This document shows positions 41,046-50,512 of a stretch of 64,000 nucleotides of DNA, in pieces (the first letter of the stretch is position 1; each line of letters begins with the position of its first letter). The position numbers and the translations under genes were made by a program. The notes beneath the pieces are model-generated. The model worked only from the letters and a program-made list of their open reading frames with translations. It had not been told where the DNA came from and did no database searches. This DNA is from Ignavibacteria bacterium (lineage in GTDB: Bacteria > Bacteroidota > Ignavibacteria > Kapaibacteriales > Kapaibacteriaceae), in contig JACPPD010000001.1 of the NCBI GenBank assembly GCA_016191145.1, forward strand, positions 62,001-126,000. The letters run 5' to 3'.

Positions 41046-42509
41046 ATGGCTACTCGAACCGCTGCCAAGAGCAGCACTTCAAATGGTTCTCCGGTTCCGC
41101 TGGGATCGCAACCTTTTCTCCAATCCGTAAACCAGTACTTTGACAAGGCAGCAGCCTTTCTCGACCATCCGAAAGGATTAATCGACCAGATACGGGTATG
41201 CAATTCAGTGTACTACATGCAGTTCCCTGTCCGTATCAAGGGCGATATACAGGTTGTCCAGGCATGGCGTGCCGAACACAGCCACCACAAGCTGCCTTGC
41301 AAGGGCGGCATACGGTATGCCGAAACAGTCGACCAGGAAGAAGTTGAAGCTCTTGCAGCGCTGATGACGTACAAGTGCGCTGTCGTCGACGTCCCCTTCG
41401 GCGGGGGCAAAGGCGGCATCAAGATAAATCCAAAGCATTACACTGTGGAAGAACTTGAGCGAATCACGCGGCGATATACCGTTGAGCTCATCAAGAAAAA
41501 TTTCATCGGTTCCTCAGTTGATGTACCTGCACCTGATTACGGAACAGGAGCACGCGAAATGGCGTGGATTGCCGATACATACCAAACCTTTGAAAAAGAA
41601 AACATAAATGCATTAGCATGTGTTACAGGTAAACCAGTTGGACAGGGAGGCGTTAGGGGGCGTACTGCGGCTACAGGACGCGGACTGTACTTTGCCGTAC
41701 GCGAAGCTGTGAATGATACTGCTCTCATGAAGCGACTGAAAATGGCAACGGGGCTGGCAGATAAGGCCATTATCGTCCAGGGTTTTGGTAATGTAGGTTA
41801 TCATGCCGCCAAGTTTCTTCAGGAAGGGGGCGGTACAATTATTGGCATCATCGAATGGGATGGCGCCATTGTAAATCCTAAAGGAATTGATGTTGAGGCT
41901 TTGAATGAACATCGCATGCAAACTGGTTCTATTACCGGTTTTGCAAATGGAAAGACCGTCAAAGACGGCATGAGCGTTATGGAAATGGAATGCGACATCC
42001 TTGTGCCTGCAGCGTTGGAATCGCAGATTCATAACGGTAATGCCGATAGAATTAAGGCAAAGATTATTGCCGAAGGCGCTAATGGTCCAATTACTGCTGT
42101 TGCAGAAGAAGTACTCCTTAAGAAGGGTATTTATGTTATGCCCGATATGTACGTAAATGCAGGCGGTGTTATCGTGTCCTACTTTGAATGGCTGAAGAAT
42201 ATCTCTCACGTTCGCTTCGGACGTATGGATAAGAGATTTGAAGAAGGATCGAACACCAGACTAATCGACACTGTTGAACGACTGACCGGAAAATCGTTAA
42301 CGATGCAGGAGCGCACGTTTGTTGCCCGCGGCGCCGACGAAGAAGACATCGTTAATTCAGGCCTCGAAGACACGATGATATCGGCCTATCACGCAATCGT
42401 CAATATTTCCAACAGAGACCCGCGTATCAAGGATATGCGTACGGCCGCATTCATCAATTCAATTGATAAGATTGCTCAGTCGTACCTCTTGCTAGGCATT
42501 TTCCCATAA
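41046..42509 (+). CDS. Glutamate dehydrogenase (Glu/Leu/Phe/Val family)
   Basis: A 487-residue dehydrogenase of the hexameric type. The substrate pocket carries KLPCKGGIRY and the catalytic-lysine region YKCAVVDVPFGGGKGGI. VDVPAPDYGTGAREMAWI and TGKPVGQGGVRGRTAATGRG follow, then the Rossmann motif VQGFGNVGYHAA. The glutamate assignment follows from the ligand region and length, but leucine or phenylalanine use cannot be excluded. It has its own 62-base upstream gap with a TAACTTTT box (41020-41027) 18 bases before the ATG, and its own terminator. Confidence 0.9.
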   Translation: MATRTAAKSSTSNGSPVPLGSQPFLQSVNQYFDKAAAFLDHPKGLIDQIRVCNSVYYMQFPVRIKGDIQVVQAWRAEHSHHKLPCKGGIRYAETVDQEEVEALAALMTYKCAVVDVPFGGGKGGIKINPKHYTVEELERITRRYTVELIKKNFIGSSVDVPAPDYGTGAREMAWIADTYQTFEKENINALACVTGKPVGQGGVRGRTAATGRGLYFAVREAVNDTALMKRLKMATGLADKAIIVQGFGNVGYHAAKFLQEGGGTIIGIIEWDGAIVNPKGIDVEALNEHRMQTGSITGFANGKTVKDGMSVMEMECDILVPAALESQIHNGNADRIKAKIIAEGANGPITAVAEEVLLKKGIYVMPDMYVNAGGVIVSYFEWLKNISHVRFGRMDKRFEEGSNTRLIDTVERLTGKSLTMQERTFVARGADEEDIVNSGLEDTMISAYHAIVNISNRDPRIKDMRTAAFINSIDKIAQSYLLLGIFP

Positions 42510-42558
42510 GCGGTCGTCCGATGTTAAGCCTGGCGGCAGCGTAACTAATTAAATTGAA

Positions 42559-42590
42559 GAAGGCACAGTTGACTTAACAACTGTGCCTTC
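42559..42590. terminator. Bidirectional terminator between converging genes
   Basis: A perfect 13-bp stem (GAAGGCACAGTTG with its complement) and six-base loop lies between the stops of glutamate dehydrogenase (+) and the Ig-domain T9SS gene (-). T-tracts are modest on both sides. It is the only convergent pair here with a clear terminator between the stops. Confidence 0.75.
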
Positions 42591-42613
42591 TCAGTTTGGA
42601 AAGGAACGGGGAA

Positions 42614-45040
42614 TTAATAGAGTAGCACCTTTGTCACGTCTCTATTGCTGCCTTCTTCTACAACTACAACGTACAGACCTGGCGCAACACGTCTTCCCGA
42701 AGAATCCTGCAGTTCCCAGCGAATCAGACCATTACCTTTAAGGGCTGCAATGCTACGACCTGCAATATCCAGGATCTGCACATTGAGGTTCATGCCTTCG
42801 GCAGAAATTATCACATAGTCGTTCGCAGGATTGGGTGCAATCGTAAGACCTGCGATTGCATTTCCCTCTTCTACAGAAGTTGTTGGGGTTCGCAGAAGCT
42901 GCACAGTTCCATCGCCCTCGGAAGATTTTACCACTAGTTGGCCTGTTGCGTTCTGATTATCTGTGGTTCGAATGCAGATTCGAAATGTGTTGCCGTTTGT
43001 AACCGTGAATGGTAGAACAGGTTGCTCACCGATTTCGAACGTTACAGATCCCTGGCTGATACTCAGCTCAGTGATCGTTGCTGCTGAGCATGGCATTGGT
43101 ATCGATATAGCACACATCGATTCATCGATGGGGCCAGTGAACAGTAAGGTGTCTTCGGTAAAAACAATCGGTGATATCGCTGTGCCCATAATCACCAGCG
43201 AATCATTGCCACCTGCAGTTGTGAACGTAACGGTTGCACCAGCGCCAATCTGGCTGGGGTCAATTTGAAGCCGGACATCAACGGCGCTTCCACCTGGAAT
43301 AGAAACCGGCGTGGCTAATCCCACTATAGTTACGGCACCTGCCGGATTGGTCGAATACGATGTGATCTCTACAGGCAATCCACCATTGTTTATCAATAGC
43401 CCTGCAATGGTAGTGTCTACAATTGTACATGCATACACAAGGCCGATGTGGAACATCTCCGTAGACAATACAAGCTCACCGGGTGCAACTCCGGTGCCTA
43501 CCTTAACAATGGCATTGGATGAGTTTACGGTATCGCACGTATTGTAAACAAGGCAACGATACAGACCAGAGTCTGACCGCGCAACTCCGGACTTCACATA
43601 CTCACGCGTTGTTGCACCTGAAATACTAACGCCATTGCGCTGCCATTGATACGAAAGATTATCTCCAACTACAGTAACGGAGAGTTTAAGCGTGTCTCCT
43701 ACAGACAAAGTTTTGCTTAAAGGCTGTATCGTAATAATCGGCGATTGTACAACTGTAAGCAGCACAGTGTCGCTCAAAGCTTGTGGTGCACATGTGCCGC
43801 TAACACGAACACGATAGACGCCCTTATCGCTAATAGAAACAGCAGGTATGGTATACGTCGCACCCGAGGCGCCTGGTATCGGCGAGCCATCTCGTAACCA
43901 TGTATAGTTTAATCCATCGCCAGTGGCTGTAACGCTGAACGTTACTGACTGATTCTCGCACACAGTTTTTGGTGTTGGCTGTTTAGTAATCGCTGGTTTT
44001 GCAGTCATCGTTAGCACGGCAGCATTTGTAATTACCGTCTGGCTGCATCCGGTTACCTGACAGTCGTAAGAAGCTGCATCAGCCTGCGTCATAGACGAAA
44101 TGGTATACATGGCCGAAGTTGCGCCAGCGATTACGTTACCATTTTTACGCCACGAATATGTTATCGACGAACCCGAAGCGCCTACCGTAAGCGTTACGGA
44201 AGCCCCTTGACAAACAGCCTGCGACAGCGGCTGCAGAACGATTGATGGCGCTCCGGTGATGATGAGGTTCGAAACTCTGGCAAGTTCTGCGTTGTTGGCC
44301 GTGTTAACAAGGCGCACAGCGTATGTTGTTGCCGCTGGTATCGTTACCGGAATTGTATAGGCGAAGGTCCCATTTGCTCCCGGTGTGGAGTTAGAGATTA
44401 TCGTGATGTTTGCAAAATCGTTTGAAGACAACTCAATCCTAACGTTTGCAATCGCTGTCTGAGTCCAGTTTATCGTCATCACAGCGCCTGTGCAAAAACT
44501 CACCGCCGGGCTGGGTGACGTTATCGTAGCGCCGGGGACAGTAACGGATGCCGACATGGTGTTGTAGGCATCGCCTGCTGCCGTATTATCATTATCGACG
44601 GCAGCACCAGCGCCGTAAACCGTATATGTGCCGTGCTGGGCAGGAGCTGTCCACTGAAAACTGAACGTAACCTGTCCTGCGACGGCTTGCTTCGACGCAT
44701 TATGAGCAATTTCACCGCCTGCAACCTGAGACCCGGCTCCAGCCGTTAACGTACCGACTGCACCCGTAGCGCTTCGTATCGATAAGTTGTATCCACCATA
44801 ACCATTGGTTGGATGTGCAATAATGAATGAGAAATCGGCAGTCGTGCCCGGATTCACATTTGCCGGACCATTCAGCGTGAGTGTAGTCTGTGCGCTTTGA
44901 CCATGACAGCCACCACCTCCGCAACCATTCTGATATCCTCCGAAGTGTCCTGTAGAATGTGCTCGTACACTTTGAAAAGAAGTGAACAAAATCCCACCTA
45001 ATACCAAGACTCTAAGAGTGAGTAATTGAAATCGGCTCAT
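42614..45040 (-). CDS. T9SS-exported Ig-domain protein with N-terminal CX4CH motif
   Basis: An 808-residue protein with a signal peptide, then a choice-of-anchor-V-like N-domain (residues ~28-170) that starts with NGCGGGGCHGQ. Cys40, Cys45 and His46 form a CX4CH motif, as in some covalently bound c-type hemes. Three or four Ig-like domains follow, each with the pattern V..G.SVTLTV ... Y.W..NG ... Y.C.V.G. The C-terminal ~80 residues (NPANDYVIISAEG ... RVAPGLYVVVVEEG) are a T9SS sorting domain. AAGGAG lies five bases before the ATG. Role is unknown; surface adhesion or electron transfer are possible. Confidence 0.85.
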   Translation of the reverse strand: MSRFQLLTLRVLVLGGILFTSFQSVRAHSTGHFGGYQNGCGGGGCHGQSAQTTLTLNGPANVNPGTTADFSFIIAHPTNGYGGYNLSIRSATGAVGTLTAGAGSQVAGGEIAHNASKQAVAGQVTFSFQWTAPAQHGTYTVYGAGAAVDNDNTAAGDAYNTMSASVTVPGATITSPSPAVSFCTGAVMTINWTQTAIANVRIELSSNDFANITIISNSTPGANGTFAYTIPVTIPAATTYAVRLVNTANNAELARVSNLIITGAPSIVLQPLSQAVCQGASVTLTVGASGSSITYSWRKNGNVIAGATSAMYTISSMTQADAASYDCQVTGCSQTVITNAAVLTMTAKPAITKQPTPKTVCENQSVTFSVTATGDGLNYTWLRDGSPIPGASGATYTIPAVSISDKGVYRVRVSGTCAPQALSDTVLLTVVQSPIITIQPLSKTLSVGDTLKLSVTVVGDNLSYQWQRNGVSISGATTREYVKSGVARSDSGLYRCLVYNTCDTVNSSNAIVKVGTGVAPGELVLSTEMFHIGLVYACTIVDTTIAGLLINNGGLPVEITSYSTNPAGAVTIVGLATPVSIPGGSAVDVRLQIDPSQIGAGATVTFTTAGGNDSLVIMGTAISPIVFTEDTLLFTGPIDESMCAISIPMPCSAATITELSISQGSVTFEIGEQPVLPFTVTNGNTFRICIRTTDNQNATGQLVVKSSEGDGTVQLLRTPTTSVEEGNAIAGLTIAPNPANDYVIISAEGMNLNVQILDIAGRSIAALKGNGLIRWELQDSSGRRVAPGLYVVVVEEGSNRDVTKVLLY

Positions 45041-45177
45041 GGCACTCCTTGATGTTAAAAATTCCTAAGAATAAAGGGTAATCGACAATCTTAAATAGAA
45101 AGTGTTACAACGTAGAATTAGGATGCATGCCGATGAATACATTGCAAGAGCATGAGTACATGCATTTGAAAACCTGC

Positions 45178-45825
45178 TCATGAATTTGCATACATGCTTG
45201 CCCGAATATGCATCACCTCTTCAACGCTCGATCCGATTAGCCCTATCTTGCCTGTAATATTGAAATCCTTCAAGACTACATCGAACGACGCAGTAATCAT
45301 TACCAAGTCGCCCGGAGCACGCTTTTTCGTCTCTTCATTTTCTGGCACGTACGTTAATGTTACAGAAGCCGACAACGGCTTTGTAACGCCGTGGCACGAA
45401 AACATTCCTACTGCCATTGCTGTGGCAACATTTTTCCCGTTCTTAACCGTAGTACTCACATCGTTCAAACCACTGATTTCGAAAACAATCTCTGGGTATT
45501 GATCGGCATCGAGCCACACTGATGAATACATGTGTTCATCGCGACGGGCTATTGCCGTCTTCATGGAACGTACCAACACGGAAATTTTACCGCTCGTGAC
45601 TTCGAGATTTTGCCAATCCATGGCGAACGATCCCGAGATTTTATCTGCAGTTCCAGTGAATTTTTCCATCGGCGCCTCGCTCATGAACGTGATGGAGTTT
45701 TGTCCCACAGCATCATTGAGTGCGAAAATCTTTGCTTCTTCCCGTGAGCGTACGGAACCCATTCCAGCATACGAAGAAGATGCAATGGCAACCAGGAAAA
45801 TCATGCTGATGAGGGGGCGAATCAT
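45178..45825 (-). CDS. YceI-family periplasmic protein
   Basis: A 215-residue protein with a signal peptide (MIRPLISMIFLVAIASSSYAG) and a YceI-like lipocalin fold: ITFMSEAPMEKFTGTADKISGSF, then RDEHMYSSVWLDADQYPEIVFEIS, FSCHGVTKPLSASVTLTY and KDFNITGKIGLIGSSVEEV. YceI proteins bind isoprenoid quinone-like lipids. The 137-base gap to the T9SS gene downstream has repeated CATG-rich stretches but no clear hairpin. A TTG followed after about 21 bases by TATATTTA lies just upstream of the ATG and may be a promoter. Confidence 0.85.
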   Translation of the reverse strand: MIRPLISMIFLVAIASSSYAGMGSVRSREEAKIFALNDAVGQNSITFMSEAPMEKFTGTADKISGSFAMDWQNLEVTSGKISVLVRSMKTAIARRDEHMYSSVWLDADQYPEIVFEISGLNDVSTTVKNGKNVATAMAVGMFSCHGVTKPLSASVTLTYVPENEETKKRAPGDLVMITASFDVVLKDFNITGKIGLIGSSVEEVMHIRASMYANS

Positions 45826-45869
45826 AAATATAATTATTACCTGAAAGAAATTTCAACAAAAGGTACTTT

Positions 45870-47000
45870 TCAGTTTCGCATGCTTCGAGCAACCTCCGCC
45901 AGAATTGTTACAGCGGTATCAACTTCCTTGACCGTCGTGTCCTTGCATACCGAAAACCTTACAGCGGCCTTTGATTCTGCCACCGACAGACCCATAGCTA
46001 CAAGCACATGAGAGGGCTGCAAGCTTCCAGATACACATGCACTCCCATTTGAGACTGCTATCCCTTTGATATCCATGGCCTGCAAGACTGCCTCTCCATC
46101 CAACGTCTCGGCATCGACAAAGGAAATATTTACAATGTGGGGAGCGCGGAGAACATCGGGCGTATTAACGCGAATACCTGGAATTTCTCTCTTCAGCAAG
46201 GTGATAAGGTGAGATGTAAGTTCATGCATTTTCTGCGCATTCTTATGCAGACTTCCGATAGCCTTTCTTGCAGCGACCTGAAAGCCCACGATCAACGCAG
46301 TCGATTCTGTTCCCGCACGACGGTTACGTTCCTGAGCTCCGCCTTGTTGGTGCGCCTTAAAATCAATGCCCTTTCTGATGTACATTGCCCCTACACCCTT
46401 GGGTCCGTGGATTTTATGTGCGGAGATGGTAGCGAAATCAACACCATTAGCGGCAACGTCGAAGTCTAGCTTACCGAAGGCCTGCACAGCGTCAGTATGT
46501 AGAAGCGATAACGGCGCCGCGCTTCTGATTTCATGAAGAGGCTGAATTGTTCCCGTTTCATTGTTGACGGTCATAACGCTGATGAACGTCTTCGGAGTGT
46601 TATAAGCCGATAATTCTGCCACATCTACAATTCCCGCTGCATCAACAGATACTTCGTGTATTTTGTGCCCCCTTCGTTGCAATTCCCTTGCCGGATGCAG
46701 AATGGAATGGTGTTCGGTGGAGCTAACGACGATGGAATCAACTAGATCGGATTCATCAATCGAGCTTTTGAGAATTGCATTGTTAGCTTCGGTACCGCCG
46801 CTCGTAAAAATTATTTCGGCTGGGTGCGCATTCAACAACGCAGCGATTTCTGATCTGGCATCTTCGATAGCAACGCGGGCCTTTCTACCAATAGAATAAA
46901 TGCTCGACGCATTGCCATAATCGTCAGTTAACCACGGCAGCATTGCTTCTATAACGTCATCGTCGATTCTGGTTGTTGCACTGTTGTCGAGGTAAATCAC
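45870..47000 (-). CDS. Cysteine desulfurase (NifS/IscS family)
   Basis: A 376-residue PLP enzyme that mobilises sulfur from cysteine for Fe-S clusters or tRNA thiolation. The N-terminus YLDNSATTRIDDDV, the PLP lysine Lys196 in SAHKIHGPKGVGAMY, and the catalytic Cys322 in GSACVSGSLQPSHVL are all present; the Cys sits in a long loop, as in class I (IscS/NifS) enzymes. The start is GTG at 47000, overlapping the upstream small ORF stop by four bases. No scaffold (iscU) gene is nearby. Confidence 0.93.
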   Translation of the reverse strand: MIYLDNSATTRIDDDVIEAMLPWLTDDYGNASSIYSIGRKARVAIEDARSEIAALLNAHPAEIIFTSGGTEANNAILKSSIDESDLVDSIVVSSTEHHSILHPARELQRRGHKIHEVSVDAAGIVDVAELSAYNTPKTFISVMTVNNETGTIQPLHEIRSAAPLSLLHTDAVQAFGKLDFDVAANGVDFATISAHKIHGPKGVGAMYIRKGIDFKAHQQGGAQERNRRAGTESTALIVGFQVAARKAIGSLHKNAQKMHELTSHLITLLKREIPGIRVNTPDVLRAPHIVNISFVDAETLDGEAVLQAMDIKGIAVSNGSACVSGSLQPSHVLVAMGLSVAESKAAVRFSVCKDTTVKEVDTAVTILAEVARSMRN

Positions 47001-47251
47001 AAACGTCCAAATCCTTTGTAGATATCAAACTTTGCGCTGTACAAAACAATGTTCATGTCTTCGTCGCGCAACGTGCCACCCGATGGCGACAGATAAAATG
47101 TCCTTAATGTATTGGTGGGTTCTTTCGACAACAACCCACTCTCATCTACATAAAACTGCAGAATAGAATATCCCAAATGCTTTGGAGCTCCCGTGGCCTG
47201 AGCCATGAGATGCTCCGGAGTATACACGTTCAGATTGTCTGTATCGTCCAT
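46997..47251 (-). CDS. Small unrecognised protein coupled to the cysteine desulfurase
   Basis: An 84-residue protein with no signal peptide or membrane segment. Its second half (NTLRTFYLSPSGGTLRDEDMNIVLYSAKFDIYKGFGRL) looks like a real folded sequence with mixed strands. I recognise no family. The ORF ends with a four-base overlap into the desulfurase GTG start, and codon use looks like its neighbours, so I take it as real. It is divergent from secA. Confidence 0.6.
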   Translation of the reverse strand: MDDTDNLNVYTPEHLMAQATGAPKHLGYSILQFYVDESGLLSKEPTNTLRTFYLSPSGGTLRDEDMNIVLYSAKFDIYKGFGRL

Positions 47252-47261
47252 TGACCGTTTA

Positions 47262-47292
47262 TTGGTAACACTGGCAAATTACGGTAAGTTTG
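47262..47292 (+). promoter_or_regulatory. secA promoter, Bacteroidota -33/-7 type
   Basis: TTG (47262-47264), a 20-base spacer and TAAGTTTG (47285-47292) match the Bacteroidota promoter consensus fully. The predicted start is near 47297, giving a 5' leader of about 36 bases before the ATG at 47333. This is the best promoter in the window and supports the lineage call. Confidence 0.65.
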
Positions 47293-47332
47293 CCCCCTTA
47301 CACCTGATCCAACGTACCCAACACACGGTCTC

Positions 47333-50300
47333 ATGTTAAAAGCCCTCAGGAAGATTTTCGGGACAAAATCTGATAAAGACGTAAAGGCAATCATGCCTAT
47401 CGTCGTTGAAATAAATCAGCACTTTGCAAATCTGTCGTCACTTACCGACGAAGAGCTCGCTGCAAAAACATCTCACTACAAGCAAGTTGTTGAACAAGCA
47501 GTGGCGCCTCTAATTGAGGAAGCAGAGAAGCTGCGTGAGCGTCTGCGCAACGATGAAGAGATCACTCATGCAGAACGCTCAGACATCTATGCAAGGATTG
47601 AACAAAATGATGATGAGCAGTATCAGACAATCCAGGATGTGTTGGATGAATTGTTGCCGGAAGCTTATGCAGTTGTAAAGGAGACCTGCAGACGCCTTGT
47701 TGGACACCACTACAGTGTTGTTGGCCACGAAACGGTTTGGGACATGGTTCCTTATGATGTGCAATTGATTGGTGGAATTGTGTTGCACCAAGGGAAGATT
47801 TCAGAAATGGCAACTGGTGAGGGGAAGACGCTTGTAGCCACGCTGCCGTTATACCTCAATTCTCTGGCCGGACGCGGAGTGCATCTTGTTACCGTTAACG
47901 ATTACCTTGCCAAGCGGGATAGAGAGTGGATGAGCCCGATCTTCGATCGGCTTGGGATTACATCAGGATGTATTCAAAGCAATATGGATCCGAATGTGAG
48001 GCAGGCAGAATATGCTGCCGATATCACTTATGGAACCAATAACGAATTTGGATTCGACTACCTGCGCGACAACATGGTCTCCGATGCACGCCAGATGGTA
48101 CAGCGCAAGCATTGGTACGCCATCGTTGACGAGGTTGACTCAGTTTTAATCGACGAAGCCAGAACGCCGCTCATTATCTCGGGGCCTGTAGCTGCTGGCA
48201 GCACGGAGCAGGCCTTTGTTGAAATGAACCCCCGAGTCCGCCGCCTTGTCGAAGTACAAGCAAAATTTATCAATTCTATTGTTGCTGAAGCGGAAAAGCT
48301 TCTCGAAACTGGCGTAAAGGCAGACACTGAAAAGGCCGGCATTAACATTCTGCGCGCACATCGCGGCATGCCCAAACACAATAGGCTGTTAAAACTCCTG
48401 CAAGACCCCGACAACATGAAGCTCTTGCGAGACACCGAGCTTGACTATCTAAAGGAGCAAGGGCAGCGCATGTCTATCATCGATGCTGAACTATTCTTCT
48501 CCGTCGATGAGCGGAACCATCAAATAGACATTTCCGAAAAGGGTCGGGAACTCCTGTGCACTGCTCAGGAAGATCCCAACATGTTTTTGATTCCAGATGT
48601 TGCAACGGAGATGGCAGCTATTGAAACGAATCCGAACCTGACGCCGGAAGAAAAGACTTCGCAGCGCGATTCTCTGTTCCTTACGTTCTCGGAGCGTTCC
48701 GATCGCATTCACATTATTAACCAATTACTAAGATCATACACGCTATATGTGAGAGACGATGAATACGTTGTTCAAGATGGAAAAATTAAAATTGTTGATG
48801 AATTCACCGGGCGTATCCTTGAAGGTCGGCGCTATTCAGATGGATTGCACCAGGCCATAGAGGCTAAGGAAGGCGTTACCGTTGAACAAGACACTCAGAC
48901 ATTTGCCACGGTAACGCTTCAGAATTATTTCCGGTTATATCACAAGCTTGCCGGAATGACTGGCACTGCAGAGACCGAAGCTGCCGAGTTTTGGGAGATC
49001 TATAAACTTGATGTAGTTGTTATTCCAACGAACCGCGATATCGTTCGAAATGATCTTGATGATTTGATTTATCGCACAAAAAGGGAGAAGTACAACGCAG
49101 TAGTCGAAGCTACCCAAACACATATCAAGGAAGGCAGAGCCGTACTTGTTGGCACTACAAGCGTCGAGGTGTCGGAATTGCTGAGCAAGATGCTCAAGCG
49201 CGCCGGCATTCAGCACAATGTGTTAAATGCAAAGCAACATCAGCGCGAAGCAGAGATTGTTCAGAATGCCGGACGCAGGGATGCCGTAACGATAGCAACG
49301 AACATGGCCGGCCGCGGGACCGACATCAAGCTCGATCCCGATGTGAGAGAACACGGCGGCCTCGTGATTATTGGTACCGAACGCCATGAAGCCCGACGTA
49401 TCGACAGGCAGTTGCGAGGCCGTTCAGGACGTCAGGGCGATCCAGGTCTCTCGCAGTTCTTCATCTCCCTCGAAGACGATCTGATGCGGTTGTTTGGAGG
49501 CGAGCGCATTGCTGCTGTGATGACGCGGTTCAAGGTTCCAGAAGGTGAACCGATTCAAAGCCCTATCGTAACAAGAAGTGTCGAGAATGCTCAGAAAAAA
49601 GTTGAGAGCAACAACTTTAGCACCAGAAAGCGCTTGCTTGAATACGACAACGTGATGAATCAGCAGCGTGAAGTTGTATACGACAGACGACGCCATGCTC
49701 TTGGAGGTGAACGGCTAAAGTCCGAAGTGATGGACTACGTGCGGGAACTTGCTGAAGATTGGTATGATGAATTTCATGAAGCAGACGATGCTGTTGGATT
49801 CAAAAACAGTGTAAGAGCTTCGCTTTTGTCAGACCCAACGTTTGACGACAACGACTTTGCCAAGATGAGCAAGGACGATGTGGTGGAAAATGTGATGTCT
49901 GTTACCATGGAATTTTACGAGCGCAAGGAGTCGATGCTAGGCGCCGAGTTCATGGGTCGGCTCGAACGATTCGCAGTCCTCCAGTCTATTGATGAAGCGT
50001 GGAGAGAACATCTGAGAGTCATGGATGATTTGAAAGAAGGGATTTATCTGCGAGCTTATGGCCAAAAAGATCCTCTCCTTGAATACAAGCAGGAAGCTTA
50101 CCGGATTTTTATCGAGTTAATAAAAGATATTAATAAACAGACTGCGCAGATGTCGCTTAAGTACTATCCGCAGATTCAACAAACGCAACAATCGCAGCCG
50201 ACAAAGCATGTGGAGCACCGACAGAGGGAAGAGCATACCGACACACCCACCGAAGCAGTTGCAGCCTCACTGCCCCGACAAAGAACTGTTGTCAGCAGCA

Positions 50301-50509
50301 CACGTCAACTGCAATTCTCTCACGCAAGCCCCACAAGCTCATTTCAGGGTGCCGGAGCAGACGGTCAGCCGGATCAGCGAAGCGGCGCGCACACCGTAAG
50401 GCAAACGCAGCGCACCTTTGGCAGAAACGAGCCATGCCCATTCGATTCATTAAAGAAGTTTAAGAATTGTTGCGGCGCCTCGGGGTCCAAGACGTGCACC
50501 CGTCTTTGA
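47333..50509 (+). CDS. secA: Preprotein translocase ATPase SecA
   Basis: A 1058-residue Sec motor. ATP motifs are MATGEGKTLVATLPLYLN in the first domain, VDEVDSVLIDEARTPLIISG, and IATNMAGRGTDIKL and RQLRGRSGRQGDPG in the second. The preprotein cross-linking and helical scaffold domains follow (QREVVYDRRRHAL, IDEAWREHLRVMDDLKEGIYLRAYGQKDPLLEYK). It is longer than E. coli SecA (901) because of inserts, notably around 230-460, usual in Bacteroidota. The C-terminal zinc motif is altered: it reads CPFDSLKKFKNCCG, with Phe1037 where the second Cys normally sits. It exports the T9SS and other signal-peptide proteins of the window. Confidence 0.96.
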   Translation: MLKALRKIFGTKSDKDVKAIMPIVVEINQHFANLSSLTDEELAAKTSHYKQVVEQAVAPLIEEAEKLRERLRNDEEITHAERSDIYARIEQNDDEQYQTIQDVLDELLPEAYAVVKETCRRLVGHHYSVVGHETVWDMVPYDVQLIGGIVLHQGKISEMATGEGKTLVATLPLYLNSLAGRGVHLVTVNDYLAKRDREWMSPIFDRLGITSGCIQSNMDPNVRQAEYAADITYGTNNEFGFDYLRDNMVSDARQMVQRKHWYAIVDEVDSVLIDEARTPLIISGPVAAGSTEQAFVEMNPRVRRLVEVQAKFINSIVAEAEKLLETGVKADTEKAGINILRAHRGMPKHNRLLKLLQDPDNMKLLRDTELDYLKEQGQRMSIIDAELFFSVDERNHQIDISEKGRELLCTAQEDPNMFLIPDVATEMAAIETNPNLTPEEKTSQRDSLFLTFSERSDRIHIINQLLRSYTLYVRDDEYVVQDGKIKIVDEFTGRILEGRRYSDGLHQAIEAKEGVTVEQDTQTFATVTLQNYFRLYHKLAGMTGTAETEAAEFWEIYKLDVVVIPTNRDIVRNDLDDLIYRTKREKYNAVVEATQTHIKEGRAVLVGTTSVEVSELLSKMLKRAGIQHNVLNAKQHQREAEIVQNAGRRDAVTIATNMAGRGTDIKLDPDVREHGGLVIIGTERHEARRIDRQLRGRSGRQGDPGLSQFFISLEDDLMRLFGGERIAAVMTRFKVPEGEPIQSPIVTRSVENAQKKVESNNFSTRKRLLEYDNVMNQQREVVYDRRRHALGGERLKSEVMDYVRELAEDWYDEFHEADDAVGFKNSVRASLLSDPTFDDNDFAKMSKDDVVENVMSVTMEFYERKESMLGAEFMGRLERFAVLQSIDEAWREHLRVMDDLKEGIYLRAYGQKDPLLEYKQEAYRIFIELIKDINKQTAQMSLKYYPQIQQTQQSQPTKHVEHRQREEHTDTPTEAVAASLPRQRTVVSSTRQLQFSHASPTSSFQGAGADGQPDQRSGAHTVRQTQRTFGRNEPCPFDSLKKFKNCCGASGSKTCTRL

Positions 50510-50512
50510 CGT

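Noticed and set aside
41613-42209. 198-codon open frame antisense to glutamate dehydrogenase
   Set aside because: No family signal, and the dehydrogenase frame is complete and well conserved. It is a frame shadow.
45041-45177. CATG-rich 137-base gap between YceI and the Ig-domain T9SS gene as a hairpin or regulator site
   Set aside because: Short inverted matches exist but no stem longer than about five pairs with a T-tract, so neither a terminator nor an operator can be claimed.
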